Shown here in pieces: positions 1 through 11,337 of a stretch of DNA of 64,000 bases (within the stretch, counting starts at the first letter, position 1; every line of letters starts with the position of its first letter). Made by a program: the position numbers and the translations under genes. The stretch is taken from positions 8,231-72,230 of the forward strand of contig BDIU01000156.1 in NCBI GenBank assembly GCA_002118135.1. The letters are read 5' to 3'. Under the pieces are notes generated by a model that was not told the origin of the DNA, ran no database searches, and worked only from the letters and a program-made list of their open reading frames with translations. The stretch comes from Trebouxia sp. TZW2008. Taxonomy: Eukaryota > Chlorophyta > Trebouxiophyceae > Trebouxiales > Trebouxiaceae.

Positions 1-149
1 GGTGAGGTTGTTACGTTCAGGGTTGGTAGGGCAGGCTGCCACAACTGCAGGCAGGCCAGCAGGTGCACAACAGCTTTATTCCCAAAGATATGCAGCACTG
101 GCATGGAGCACCAAAACAAACCACTTTTGCAACAGCTCAATATACATGT

Positions 150-765
150 GTACATCGCTGAGCAGCATCATGCCTCTGAACAACACGCCAGGCTGACGCA
201 ATTGCAGGAACGTCAGTAAGTGCATGCCAATCGTGATTGATTTTGGCACACACAACTCTCCAAAAGATACACAACGGTCAGCAGAGTATGAGTGTGTACC
301 TGGCTGAGCAGCACCATGCCTCTGAAGAACATGCCAGGCTGCCGCAATTGCAGGAAGGTCAGTAGATGCATGCGCTCATTCTCAGCCTCTTCTAGCAGGG
401 TGTGGATCCAGCCGTTGTCCTGCTTCATGCTGCGTAGGGACCTCATATGTCGCAACATGCCCCCTACCATGCCAGGCACCCCTGCAGCAGAAGCACACTT
501 TCAAGGCTTCAAAATTGACTGAAAAAGGGGTGGCTTGACACTGATGAAGCATCAGATGATTGTCACGCCTGGTGGCAAATAGAGACTTGATGTGATGCAG
601 CATCCCGTCTACCATGCCAGGCACCTCTGCATCAAAGAGACAGGTTTCAATGCATGACAACACTTGACAATGAATGGGATCATTGTCGAGGTCACAGTAA
701 TCCTCCACGATGGCTGTCATGCTTGCTGCTGTGCCAGGCACTCCTGCTGCATGGGCACAGGTGTA
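150..765 (-). repeat. Degraded copies of AOX exon 4 flanking the intact exon
   Basis: Around the intact exon (300-481) lie partial copies. At about 150-235 the minus strand reads [19 protein letters not shown], matching the exon's 3' half. At about 565-645 it reads [15 protein letters not shown], matching the 5' half. At about 715-760 a weaker [13 protein letters not shown] copy follows an intact CAG acceptor. Homology is clear for the first two and tentative for the third. Confidence 0.75.
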
Positions 766-3576
766 AACAAGCCTGGAGAGTGTGGATTGGCAATGATTGC
801 ATCAGGAGCCAGCCATTCTAACATGGCCTGTGCATGTCACAGCTCTAGTGTGAAGCAGCCCCATTGTCATTCTGGTGTCCTCGCTGGCACTGCCAGGCCT
901 GTTTCATGTTGCACATCAACAATGCTTCATTGCCATGAAAAAAAGGCAAATTTCTGTGAATGAAAGTGCCGCCAATGTCAGAATGCTGCAATAGCACATA
1001 TCTCAACTTTGCAGCTGCACAAATGTTGCTACAATTCCTGGCCAGTGCTCCCGCTGACACATAGACAGAGCATATATGCAAACAAGACATTGCATGTGTA
1101 TGCTGCTGTGTGCATGGTTGAATCGTGTCATAAGATATAGCAGTTGAAGTTTTGAAAGCTAGACTTAATTCTAGCTTTTTACTACGCACCGTGCCTGGAG
1201 CACCTGACATCAATTTAGATGATGAATCTGTGGTCACGGTACATAGCAAGCAGCTTGGGTTCTGGGTGCAAAAGCAAGGGGAGCTTTGCTGTAAGCTTTA
1301 CCTGCATTCGTCTCCGGGAAAGTGATGCCCAGCCACTTCTTATCATTCATGCTGTGCAGATGCAATTGAGTTGCATACAGTACTGCAACTGACCAGCCAG
1401 CAGCAGAAATGTGTCCAATGACATCAAGCAAAGACAGCTCAGTGTGTCCAGCAGTTTGTCTTTCATTCTGTGCAAGCTCACACAGCTTGGAAGCAGAAAA
1501 CCAGTTGAAATGCAAGAGTCACCTGCAACAGTCTCCAGGAAGATGATGCGGTACAGCCATTTCTTCTCATTCATGCTATAAATTGCGTTTGTCTTAGACC
1601 CAGGAGGACTTTTGTCAAACCATCGGTTGATGCAAAGCAACGGAAGCACATGAACTTGGAGCAAGCAATGCAAGATTTGCTGTGAATCTTACCCGCCACA
1701 GTCTCCAGGAAGATGATCCGGCGCAGCCACTTCTTCTCATTCATGCTGTGCAGGTCATAGCTGGTGATGCGGTCAAAGAAACTGCGTGCAATGAAAACCG
1801 CCAGGTTGGCCAGCTTTTGCCGCACCTGCACCCAGTCACAGCGCCGGATTTTGCATCATACATGGCAACATTGAGAGTCCACAAATCATAGCTGGTGATG
1901 CAGTCAAAGAAGCTGCATGCAATGAACACTGCCAGAGTAGCCAGACCGCGCCTGCAATGTCACAAAGCGTCATGTTTCTACAGAGAGTGCGATAGACACA
2001 GCAGCATGCTTGGCTTGCACACAACACAGAAACCTTAATGTGGGCACTTGATTTGTGCCCGCAGACTATACCTTGTACTGTCAACTCGAGAATGACATGT
2101 GTGCACAATGGCACAAGCTGCAAATTCAGTGATCTGCTTTCAGCCAAAGCAGACACTATTGACACTGCTCGAGAATGCAGTACTTGACAGCTGCATGGCT
2201 AAGGCAAATTGGTGAACAGAAATCAGACTGAATTGCATACACTTGCAGGGCTCTAGATGCTTCCGGCCAAGCTACCTAGCAAGCAAGCGACGGGTTGATT
2301 GGTTGAGCAGGCAAAAGCAAGAGAGTGCTTGCCTTTTCAGCTGGGATGTGTCGTGGCTTCATGCTTTCTGTGTACTCCTTGCTGTACACCGGTTGCATGA
2401 GCCAGTACTCAGCATCACGTGCTCTTGTTTCTTTGGGGCTGGGGCAATGTTGCCCTTATCAAACAAACTCTGAACATTGACATACTGATAAAGTGTGCAT
2501 GAGGCAAAGAGTGCTTGCCTTTTCAGCAGGAATATGTCGCGCCTTCACGCTTTCTGTGTACTCCTTGCTGTACACCGGTTGCATGAGCCAGTACTCAGCG
2601 TCACCATGCTCTTTTTTCTTTGGACCTGGCATCTTGTCTGACTGCATGCTTGGGTCTGGAGCAATATTGCCCTTGTCAAACAATTTGTGAACATTGACAT
2701 TCTGGTTTGGTGGGTGCAAGGCATAGGATGCTTGCCTTCTCAGCAGGAATGTGCCGCGGCTTGACGCTTTCTGTGTACTCTTTGCTGTACACCGGTTGCA
2801 TGAGCCAGTACTCAGCGTCACCATGCTCTTGTTTCTTGGGGTCTGGCATCTTATCTGACTGCATGCTTGGGTCTGGAGCAATGTTGCCCTTGTCAAAGGT
2901 GTCAGCATCACGGCTCTTGGCTGCCTTCTGGTCCACATGCTCATCTTGCAGACGCTCCTCCTCTACTGGCTCGTCTTGCTGTGCCAGCTGTACAGCAGTA
3001 GGCATTTGAATCAGCTAAATTGTACAGTTTCTGCTAAGCTAAACAGCATGACTGATGTTTGCTGACCCCTGTTGTTGGACATGCAAAGGCAGTTTTGTGC
3101 TTGATTTCAGGCAAATCTGTTGCTGACAGCATAGTGGCAGCACCACGAGAGGCATGCTGCATGTGTGGCAGCATGAGCTTGCAGTATGTTTCATGGTGTT
3201 GTGAGCAGCATTGATGGGGACAAATTGTGAGGTTGGCACAGATAGCAATCAAGACACTGGCACATTGTAACATGTGCAGCAGTGCCTGCAATGCTGGCAA
3301 ACAATGCTATTGTGCATGGTTGCGGCGTTCAAGCTACACGCTACATGGGCAACGTACGCCTGTGCTCCAGCGCTGTGTTGCAGGGGTTTCAATGGACCAG
3401 GGATGCTGTTGATTTCTGCCCGATGGCACCAGGAGTAAGCTCGAACAACATTGGACGCTAGCCACCGGTGTCAAGCTGGCATGGCAGACGCTAGGAGCTT
3501 TTGCGGCAAAGGAGCTTCCTGCCAGCTCAGCGCGACACGCAGCTCTAAGCGCGCAGCGGGACGCATGTCTCAACAT
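300..3576 (-). CDS. AOX: Mitochondrial alternative oxidase, 3' part outside window
   Basis: Ubiquinol oxidase of the inner mitochondrial membrane that passes electrons from ubiquinol directly to oxygen. Model (minus strand): exons 3358-3576, 2736-2987, 1693-1825 and 300-481, all in phase; the remaining C-terminal half lies left of base 1. Exon 1 encodes a presequence starting [20 protein letters not shown] and ending QRWSTG, typical of mitochondrial import. Exon 2 carries [20 protein letters not shown]. Exons 3 and 4 join to [14 protein letters not shown] and then [11 protein letters not shown]; the Glu of LETVA and the ExxH of ENERMH are di-iron ligands of the family. The closest remembered relatives are green-algal AOX. 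The intron after exon 2 uses a GC donor (AAG|GCAAGC). All three internal exons have extra degraded copies nearby. The gene is divergent from the histone deacetylase gene. The exon 1 to 2 junction is the least certain part. Confidence 0.9.
1304..1965 (-). repeat. Degraded copies of AOX exon 3
   Basis: The intact exon is 1693-1825. Two shortened copies lie downstream in transcription: about 1528-1590 ([19 protein letters not shown]) and about 1304-1370 ([18 protein letters not shown]). One copy lies upstream, about 1880-1960 ([18 protein letters not shown]). Both downstream copies end in G|GT like the true donor. Confidence 0.85.
2318..2690 (-). repeat. Two extra copies of AOX exon 2
   Basis: Two copies of the exon at 2736-2987 lie just downstream in transcription. 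The copy at about 2495-2685 still encodes [20 protein letters not shown] with few changes. The copy at about 2318-2470 has an internal deletion that shifts the frame. Both keep the unusual AAG|GCAAGC donor. Confidence 0.9.
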
Positions 3577-4765
3577 GCCAGTTCTTGCTCTGCAGCAGCA
3601 TGAGTTTTGAATATTGGGCCGCGCAAGTCTGCAAACTGAGGTCGGCAACGCTGATATCAGGCTAGATCACAACCTTCGTCCTCGCTTGTACGCAAAACAT
3701 GTACGATAACCGAGAGCATGACTAGATCGAGACACGGCCTCGCAATCTCAAGGCAACCTCAGTTCATTATTGTGCATGTTCCCGCAGCATACCTTCACAA
3801 GCTTGCGCTATGCACACAACTCCGCAATTCTCGAGCGCGTCGCGCACAGCACAGCTCTGGGCCTTCACACAGGCAGTTACGTGATAGTGTATGTGGACTA
3901 GGCAAGTACGCACACGGGCGTTGTCTGTTTCAGGTCCGGGCGCTACAGCAGAGCGCAAGCAGATATGCTGTATGATACTAATGTAATGTAACGCTCGACG
4001 ATAACGCTCAAGTTGTCTTGATCATCATCGCTGTGATCTGTTGATCTCTTCTGCGCCGCTTCTCTCAGCGCTGTAGCTTGTTCATACCGTGAAGACGGAT
4101 ATCCGTGTATACTGCAGGCTGGCATACCAGGAAGCTACAATGATGGCAATCAAATGAATAAAGGGCTAAAAGTATGCTGCACCTATGTGTATTCATAATT
4201 ATGGCAACATTGTTGTGACAGTTAGGAAAACAACTACAGTTGCGTACACTCTTTCTGAACACTATCAATCGAGGTAAATGATAAGCATGGAGTCATCTAC
4301 AGTGATCGCTTGTGGCAAAGTAAGGAGGGCTGTAGCAGTATGAGGAATTGCCCCTCGCCATCTACAAATAACTTTAATTTAAGCCATTATTGTCATCATC
4401 TTTCAGTGCATCTTAGACTTGCCCGCTTGGTCTCAGCATGAGCATAGTGCAATATGATGACACGTCAACGAGTCTGGCAACACATTTGCACGTCCAGTGT
4501 CGTCCACAATCGAACGATGTGGGCATGACATGACAACCGCAGGATTGGTTTCAGAGCAATTTGCAAGAGAAAATTCGCCTGCAACAGTTTCATTGCGCAT
4601 GAAATCTGAATGAATGAATGAATCCAACGCTGCTGTTTGCTGTGCAAACAATTTGCAAAGAAAGCGCGCATATTGTGTCCGGCGGTCAGCACGCAGTCAT
4701 GCTGCGCACACCACGGTGTAACAGGTTCGCTGGTTGCGCCACGGTTTTCGATCTGCGGCACAAGT
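3577..4765. other. Intergenic region between divergent AOX and HDAC genes
   Basis: About 1.2 kb separates the start codons of two genes that point away from each other, so it should hold both promoters. No gene, repeat array or recognisable promoter motif was seen. A short ATGA run is present at about 4610-4622. Confidence 0.5.
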
Positions 4766-7700
4766 ATGCTTTTAGGCCGCCAGCACACTTTAAGCATGAA
4801 AGACATTCGCGAAGGCCTCAATATGGCCCATCAGTGGCGCAATGCGCTGGCTCAAGCATCTGCAGGTATGCTGGAAAGCTGAAAATACCAGAAACACAGT
4901 AGACACACTGCAACATATACAGTTTGTGTTGCAGGCTCTGACTTGAAGAGGCACATGACTACCACTTTGGGTGCTCCGCCTATTGTGCATCACCCGGTGA
5001 GCAGTTGCTCTTCTACTGGACTTTGTCAAAATCCTCACGAATTTGTCATTGAACTCTTCCGTTTGGCATTCAGGCATACAGCAAGCCTCAGCTGCCTGAA
5101 GGACACAGGTTTCCTATGGTGAGCCTGACATCTTTTCATGCAGCACGCCTCTAGAGCTTGAATGCCATGCTGCAATTGGCATCACAACACACTTTATGAT
5201 GTCAACACATCTCTCTGGCGACGCTAGGTGTCACGGTGCAACATGCATACATGGCTACATGCTCCTCGTCATGCTTGCTCACTGCACCACATCATCAAAA
5301 GGCAGAGAGGCATCGCACTCATGCTGCGCACATGCGGGCTGTGTACAGTGCTATGCTGTAACATTGGCCATTGCATGCAGGGAGTGTTTCAGCGAGTACA
5401 TGACCTACTCATACAAGAACAGGTCATACAGGTCAGCCAGGTATTACATTTTATTGTTCTCTGCAGCGCCATTATTTTGCTAAAATGCGCAAGTCAGCTT
5501 GTACTAAGTTCAAGATCATTCCCATGTTGCTAGTTTGAGAATAATTTTGTTTGGCATTCCCCAGCTGCTTTGATGCTACTTAGTACCCAGCATTTGTAAT
5601 GCCCATTCTTCTTCTTGTAGGTGCAAGTGCCTGAACGCATTGCTTCAGATGAGCAGTTACACAAAGTAAGCATCTCTCATGTCTGAATGCATATCATTGA
5701 CATCAGCTGTTAGCTATTGATGCTGCATCGTGCCATTTTAGCCTGACTGGCAACAGCATCAACAGCTCATGCAGCTTTTCTGTGTCTAAACTATACAGCG
5801 TTGAAATCAAGCATTGGCAGGCTTGGCAGGTGAAACCACACAGAACAGTTGTGTTTGAATTTTGCCTTCCACCAGAACATTTGCAGCAAAAGCAGTACAT
5901 CGCTTGCATGCTGTGCTGAAAAGCTACAGTGAGCATCATGCAGAAGCTTGACTTGCTGCACAGAGCTAAGTGCTGTTCTTCTCTCTTGCCTGTAGCAGCT
6001 GTACAGCAATTCAGTCTCCTTGACATGTGCGTGAAAGTCAGTTGACAAGGCCAGGTGTTGTGGCACGCTAAAAATCATACTTCTCTGCCTTTGCAGGTTC
6101 ACAACAAAGACTTTGTAGCCAGGTTCAGCAATGGCACATTGACAGAGACAGAGATGCGTAGAATTGGCTTTGGGGAGGTGACTCGCCATCCAGATCTGAT
6201 AGAGCGCACCAAGGCTGAAGTTGCGGGTGAAGCATCCTGTCTTGAATGTTGACACCGGATGCATGCAACTTTCAATATGGTGCGTTGAACGTGACAGCAT
6301 GGTATGCACATGCATCACATTGAGTGAGCTTGATTCATGGTCTGGCTTGCAGTTGTGCAAGGGTCCACAGAGCAGGCCGCGTACAACCATGACTTTAGCT
6401 GGTGTCAAGCACTATGCTGAGTCCATGCTGCTACCTCACATAACGCCATGGTACACATCAGCTTGCATGGGTTTAGGCCTCAAGCTACGCTGTCACGCAG
6501 CTCTGAACTTTGCCCTGTGAGGGCATGCAGGTACTTAGCTGACAGCAGAGCTAGCCACTGAAGGGTCTGGCATGCAACACAGCAGGAGGCGCACATCATG
6601 CCTACCCTTCCTCACATGACAGCATCTTGCATACAAACCCACTGTATGAAGATCACTGGCTGGTGCTGGACACACCCATAAGGCTGAGAGTCTGCAGTGT
6701 CTGGACATGCAGGCACATTGCTGACAGCAGAGCTAGCACTGAAGCATAGCCTGGCGTGCAACACAGCAGGGGGGACACACCATGCCTACCCTTCCTTCAA
6801 ATCAGCTTTTGGCGGTCACACAACATCTCACACTTCTAGCATTAAGAATGCTGATTCAGTGTCTGGACACGCAGGTACACTGCTGACAGCAGAGCTGGCC
6901 TTGAAGCATGGCCTGGCATGCAACACAGCAGGGGGGACACACCATCCCTACCCTTCCTTTTAATCAGCTTTTGGCGCCTACACAACATCTCACACTGCTA
7001 GCCTTAAGAATCCTCAATGCTGGTTGTCATATAGCTCACAGTATTCAGTGTCTGGACACACAGGTACACTGCTGACAGCAGAGCTGGCCTTGAAGCATGG
7101 CTTGGCATGCAACACAGCAGGGGGGACCCACCATGCCTACCCTTCCTTTGGCTCAGGCTTCTGCATCTTGAATGATCTAGCTGTGACCAGTGAGGTGCTA
7201 CTGCACAGAAAAGCTGTGGACAGGATACTCATCCTAGACCTGGATGTGCATCAGGTGAGACAATTCTGGGTTGTCAACGACAAACCTGAATGGTCAGCAC
7301 AAACGTTAAGCGACATCCATGCGCTGATCAGACTTCTCACATCAGACAGTAAACTCACACTGATTAGTGCTGCTGCATAAAGAAGCTGTGGACAGCGCAT
7401 CTGCCCTGAGACCTAGATGTGCACCCAAATTATCTGTGCTCCATTGTGATTCACACAACACTGACTTTATACGCTCGTTGAGTGAGTCAGTGGGTGGGTG
7501 AGTGATTGAGTGGGTGAGTGGGTGTGTGAGTGAGTGATTAGGTGAGTGAGTGGGGTGAGTGAGTGAGTGAGTGAGTGAGTGAGTGAGTGAGTGAGTGAGT
7601 GAGTGAGTGAGTGAGTGAGTGAGTGAGTGAGTGAGTGAGTGAGTGAGAAAGTGAGCGAGTGAGTGAGTGAGCGAGTGAGTGAGTGAGCGAGTGAGTGAGT

Positions 7701-10356
7701 GAGTGCTGGCATGCAGGGGGATGGTTCAGCTTTTGCTTTCAGGGCAAGTCAGACATGATTACGCTGAACATGCATGCTGCCAACAACTTGACTGCTAGCC
7801 CTGTTGACCACAAAATGAACAAGCGAGGAATGTTCAACAATCAATCATGCACATGCAGGGTGATAGCTGCTTTCAGGGCAAGTCAGATGTGTTCAACCTG
7901 ATCATGCATGCTGTCAACAACTTCCATGTCGGCACAACAAGTGATCAGTACAATTTTCTCTGAGCAGACTGTGCATATATGCATGCAGGGTGACGGCACA
8001 GCCTTCTGCTTTCAGGGCAGGTCAGATGTGTTCATCCTGATTACGCATGCTGCCAGCAACTTCCCTATTGCCATGAAAATTGGTCAGTGCAGTCTTTCCT
8101 AACAGATTGCGCATATATGCATGCAGGGTGACGGCACAGCGTTTTGCTTCCAGGGCAGGTCAGATGTGTTCACACTCAGTATGCATGCTGCCAACAACTT
8201 CCCTGCCCGCAAGCAGAAGAGCACTTTGGACGTGCCACTGCCAGATGGCATGGGAGATGAAGATTACCTCAGGTGATGCAGGTGCTCTTTCCAAAACACA
8301 TGCCAAGTGCTTGAGTCTTGTGACTGTTGCTAGGACTGAATGTGACCTGCTGTGCTTGTGATCAGTATGGTCAGTCGAAAAAGCATGCTCCCAATGCCTA
8401 TATGCTCATGTACAAAGTCTTAGCTTGTTTCTGAGTCAATCACAGCTGTTGCGCTGGGCAGATCTGGCTAGCTTGCTATGATCTGAGCTGACGTTAGTGC
8501 AAATGTGCATGGCTTGCTCTGTCAATTGCAACACAATTGACAGTTGTGCGGCCAGCTGCATGAAGTCATCACAGGTCACTACTGCAGGAGCAAGAGGCTC
8601 TATATCGCCAGGATGTTGTGTTTTAAGGCCTGACAAATTGGCTGCCTGAAGCGATGTGTTGCATACAAGTCATTCTACTGGTCTGCGTTGGCGTAGATGT
8701 TTCGTTGTCACAGTTTTGTCATTTTGTCTGCTGTTCGTTGATGTGTTCATCTGTTCTGCAAATGTTTCCTTTGATCCTATCTACCAAAATGTGGCAGAAG
8801 TGGTGCTTGGAGTACAGCAAGACTTCAGGCCAGACCTGGTGCTGTATGTTGCTGCTGTGGACCCTCATCAGGATGATATGCCACTCTATTGGTGTTTCAC
8901 TGTTTACGATGTTTTCCTTTTCACACAGGACAGTAGCAGAAATGGTGCCTGGGGTGCTTCAAGACTTCATGTCAGATTTGGTACTGTGTGGTGCTGGAGT
9001 GGTTCTGCATCAAGATGATTAGCTGGGCAGGCTTTCACGGTTGCACCAACTCTGTCACTGCAAACTGATTTGTGTCTTCATTCTTTCTACAGGAAGGTAG
9101 CTGAAGTGATGCCTGAGGTGCTGCAAAAGCTGATCAAGCCAGACCTAGTGCTGTATCATTTTTATTCCAACTTTCATCAGGACATCACACTGCTTGACTA
9201 CTGATTGGTTTGTTGAATGTTCCACTGTAGATCGCCTTTTGTTCGTCTGTCTTCTCAGTTGTCTGCTGATTTTTCTGTCGTCTGTCTGTACAGGAAGGTA
9301 GCTGAAGTGGTGCCTGGAGTGCTGCAAGACTTCAGGCCAGACTTGGTGCTGTATGACGCTGGAGTTGACCCGCATCAAGATGACAAGCTAGGCAGGCTCT
9401 CCCTTACAGACTCTGGACTCATGCGCCGTGAACTACAGGTAGACAAGCAACAGCACAAGCTTCACAATTTGCTCTGCACATCTATCCTTGATGTAAGATC
9501 CTTTGCTCAGGAATGATACTCAACAGCTGGAGCGCTGTGGCTGACAGCACAGTCCATTTAAATTGCACCTGAGCTTGAATTCAATGGCGTGCTGGCATGG
9601 ACTGTAGAAACGCCTGACAGGACATGTTTGTGTTGAACTTCTTTTGTCCAAGTCTGAGGGGTGGCAATCTATGTGGCCGCCACCTTGCAGCAAAACTGCA
9701 ACATTAGCAGGCGTGCGTAGCATCTATTTGCATCCAACACAGCCATGCCTCACAAGACATGCTGTCCTGGTATTTGGCCTGATGTCTATTCCTTTTGATC
9801 TTTGGGTTATTGTGATCTTTGTCAAGCACACACAGCAACCCAAAGATCAGGACAGCATGTCTTGCAATGCATGGCTGTACTGACCGCACCTAGATGCTAT
9901 GGCTATACTGTTAATGCAGCTGGGTTTTCATGCACCATCTGATCTCCAGCCTGCATGTCAGATCGCATGTTGCCAAGCACGACATGTTATGGCTGCAAGA
10001 TTTTCAGGAAAAAATCCTGTGGCATGGACCATGCCACAGGCATTGGCAACATGCACGCCTATATCAGTCTTGCCATTGCAAGGTGTTTGCACTTTTGTCA
10101 CTGTAGGATTCAGCGTAACTTAACAGCTTGATGCAAGTGTTGTCAAAATGCTTGTGTGGCACTGGATGCATTGCCTGTGTGTGTTCAGCATGAGTAGTCT
10201 GTGCCTACACAGGTGTTGGATGCTGTGCTAGCGGCTGGCATACCAATTGCTGGCAATATCGGCGGAGGGTACCATCCTGATTTGACTGTGTTGGCCAGGC
10301 GGCATTGCATGCTGCACAGAGCAGCTGCACAAATGTATTCTGATCATAAGCTATAG
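4766..10356 (+). CDS. Class IV (HDAC11-like) histone deacetylase
   Basis: Zinc-dependent lysine deacetylase of the arginase/deacetylase fold. Ten exons join in phase: 4766-4865, 4935-4996, 5074-5118, 5381-5431, 5621-5665, 6097-6226, 7064-7254, 8127-8272, 9294-9438 and 10213-10356 (about 352 residues, normal for class IV). Visible signatures in order are APPIVHHPAYSKPQLPEGHR, TLLTAELALKHGLACNTAGG, THHAYPSFGSGFCILNDLAV (active-site His pair), ILDLDVHQGDGTA (metal ligands), LYDAGVDPHQDD (Asp metal ligand) and IAGNIGGGYHPD (catalytic Tyr). All key residues are present, so the enzyme is probably active. The earliest in-frame ATG is 4766; the ATG at 4796 is possible. Exons 7, 8 and 9 each have three decayed upstream copies in the preceding intron. 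Confidence 0.92.
6531..6965 (+). repeat. Three decayed copies of HDAC exon 7
   Basis: Copies start after CAG at about 6531, 6713 and 6875, upstream of the intact exon at 7064. They keep TLLTAELALKHGLACNTAGG-like coding to different degrees; the first has frameshifts and a stop, the third is nearly intact over about 30 codons. None continues into the GSGFCILND part found only in the true exon. Confidence 0.93.
7488..7703 (+). repeat. (GTGA)n microsatellite
   Basis: About 215 bp of nearly perfect tetranucleotide GTGA/GAGT repeat inside HDAC intron 7, directly before the array of exon 8 copies. The open frames across it encode only simple Thr-His-Ser-Leu repeats and are not genes. Confidence 0.98.
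7717..8075 (+). repeat. Three decayed copies of HDAC exon 8
   Basis: Copies begin after ATGCAG at about 7717, 7858 and 7988, upstream of the intact exon at 8127. Each repeats the GDGTAFCFQGRSDV and HAANNF region with substitutions and small deletions and lacks the downstream PARKQKSTLDVPLP part. Confidence 0.93.
8785..9180 (+). repeat. Three decayed copies of HDAC exon 9
   Basis: Copies at about 8785-8880, 8930-9020 and 9092-9180 precede the intact exon at 9294. They repeat VAEVVPGVLQDFRPDLVLYD and PHQDD in various states (the third reads VAEVMPEVLQKLIKPDLVLY) and stop before LGRLSLTDSG. Confidence 0.93.
9740..9877. repeat. Imperfect inverted repeat in HDAC intron 9
   Basis: Arms of about 30 bp (9740-9769 and 9848-9877) are reverse complements with few mismatches and share the core AGACATGCTGTCCTG. 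A second complementary pair (GATCTTTGGGTT with AACCCAAAGATC) lies inside. It could be a foldback element or an RNA hairpin; no transposase or target-site duplication was recognised. Confidence 0.8.
10016..10040. repeat. Perfect 12-bp palindrome with 1-nt spacer
   Basis: CCTGTGGCATGG, one A, then its exact reverse complement, in the last HDAC intron. It may form a hairpin or cruciform; no function can be assigned. Confidence 0.9.
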
Positions 10357-11181
10357 TCCTTACCGATACTGTGACAGAATCATCATGCAGAGCTTTTTGC
10401 TTGATAGCATTTTATATTTGATTGCACTGCACATGCATGTATCATGGCATGTATATTGCAGAGTACTGATTGATTGGCCCTATTACAGATTGTTTGACAT
10501 GCACTCGAGGCACAGTATTATGCAGCACTATGATTGTGGCAAGCACTACTTATCTCATATACAGAGTAATGCTGCCTGCATATGCAGCTGTATATGCTAT
10601 TTACCTTCCAGACAAGGCAGGTGTTGAGCTCAGAGACACCACATTCAATGCTGACAGTATGACGCCTTTGAATGTGGCTTGTTTGCAACACGCTGGCTGT
10701 GCTAGCCTCACGCTGCTATTGTGCGTCAGACCTTCACTTATATAATGCCTGACAGCAGAAAGTTGCCTGTTTTGCCTTGTTGTGGATTGTTGCTCTAAGC
10801 AATGGAACGCAATGTGCAGTCACATGTACGCTGAAGATGTGCAACACTGTAACACTTTGGGGCCAGCAAATGCTGCACAGCTTGCCGATGTGCAACGTTG
10901 CATCATGTTGTCTATCTTTACGGCAATCCAAGCAAGCACAGCGCTGCACAAAATGGTCTGGCAGACTGCTTGACAGTGCAACATGCCAGCAGCCCCAAGC
11001 TCAAAATTGTCAATACATGTTCTGGCATACAGGCTTGACTGCAGCTTAGCTACATACACTGACTTCTAGGACAAAGCTCTCTCTGCTAGATAAGCTGCCT
11101 CACAAAGCTAGTGTACAAGTAATGCACAAGCCAGCTCAGCTGACCATCAAGCTGCTGCACGATAGCTCATGCTGCGCCTGA
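10357..11181. other. Intergenic, convergent HDAC and small-gene 3' ends
   Basis: No open frame with recognisable similarity and no repeat array was seen. It must hold the 3' ends of the convergent genes on either side. A TGTAA, the usual green-algal polyadenylation signal, occurs at about 10846 but is far from the HDAC stop. Confidence 0.4.
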
Positions 11182-11337
11182 TCACTTCTTGCCACCTAAG
11201 CTTGAAATGCCCCCTGCCTTGGCTTCCTTCTTTGCCTTATCAGCAGCTCGCTTTTCATCCTTAGCCTTGCCACCCTTGGGCTTGTTCTTTTCCGACTTTG
11301 CGTTGGGTTTTGGTTTGAACGGCTCTTTTGGGGGCAT
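11182..11337 (-). CDS. 51-residue Lys-rich hypothetical protein
   Basis: Open frame starting MPPKEPFKPKPNAKSEKNK and ending GGISSLGGKK. It is strongly basic, with a central K/A/E/D stretch that should be helical. An upstream CAG acceptor (about 11351) directly before the start suggests an intron in the 5' leader. It superficially resembles small ribosome-associated Lys-rich proteins such as TMA7, but the match is too weak to name it. It could also be the last exon of a longer gene. Confidence 0.5.
   Translation of the reverse strand: MPPKEPFKPKPNAKSEKNKPKGGKAKDEKRAADKAKKEAKAGGISSLGGKK

Noticed and set aside
7467..7712. Minus-strand frame of Thr-His-Ser-Leu repeats
   Set aside because: Pure translation of the (GTGA)n microsatellite.
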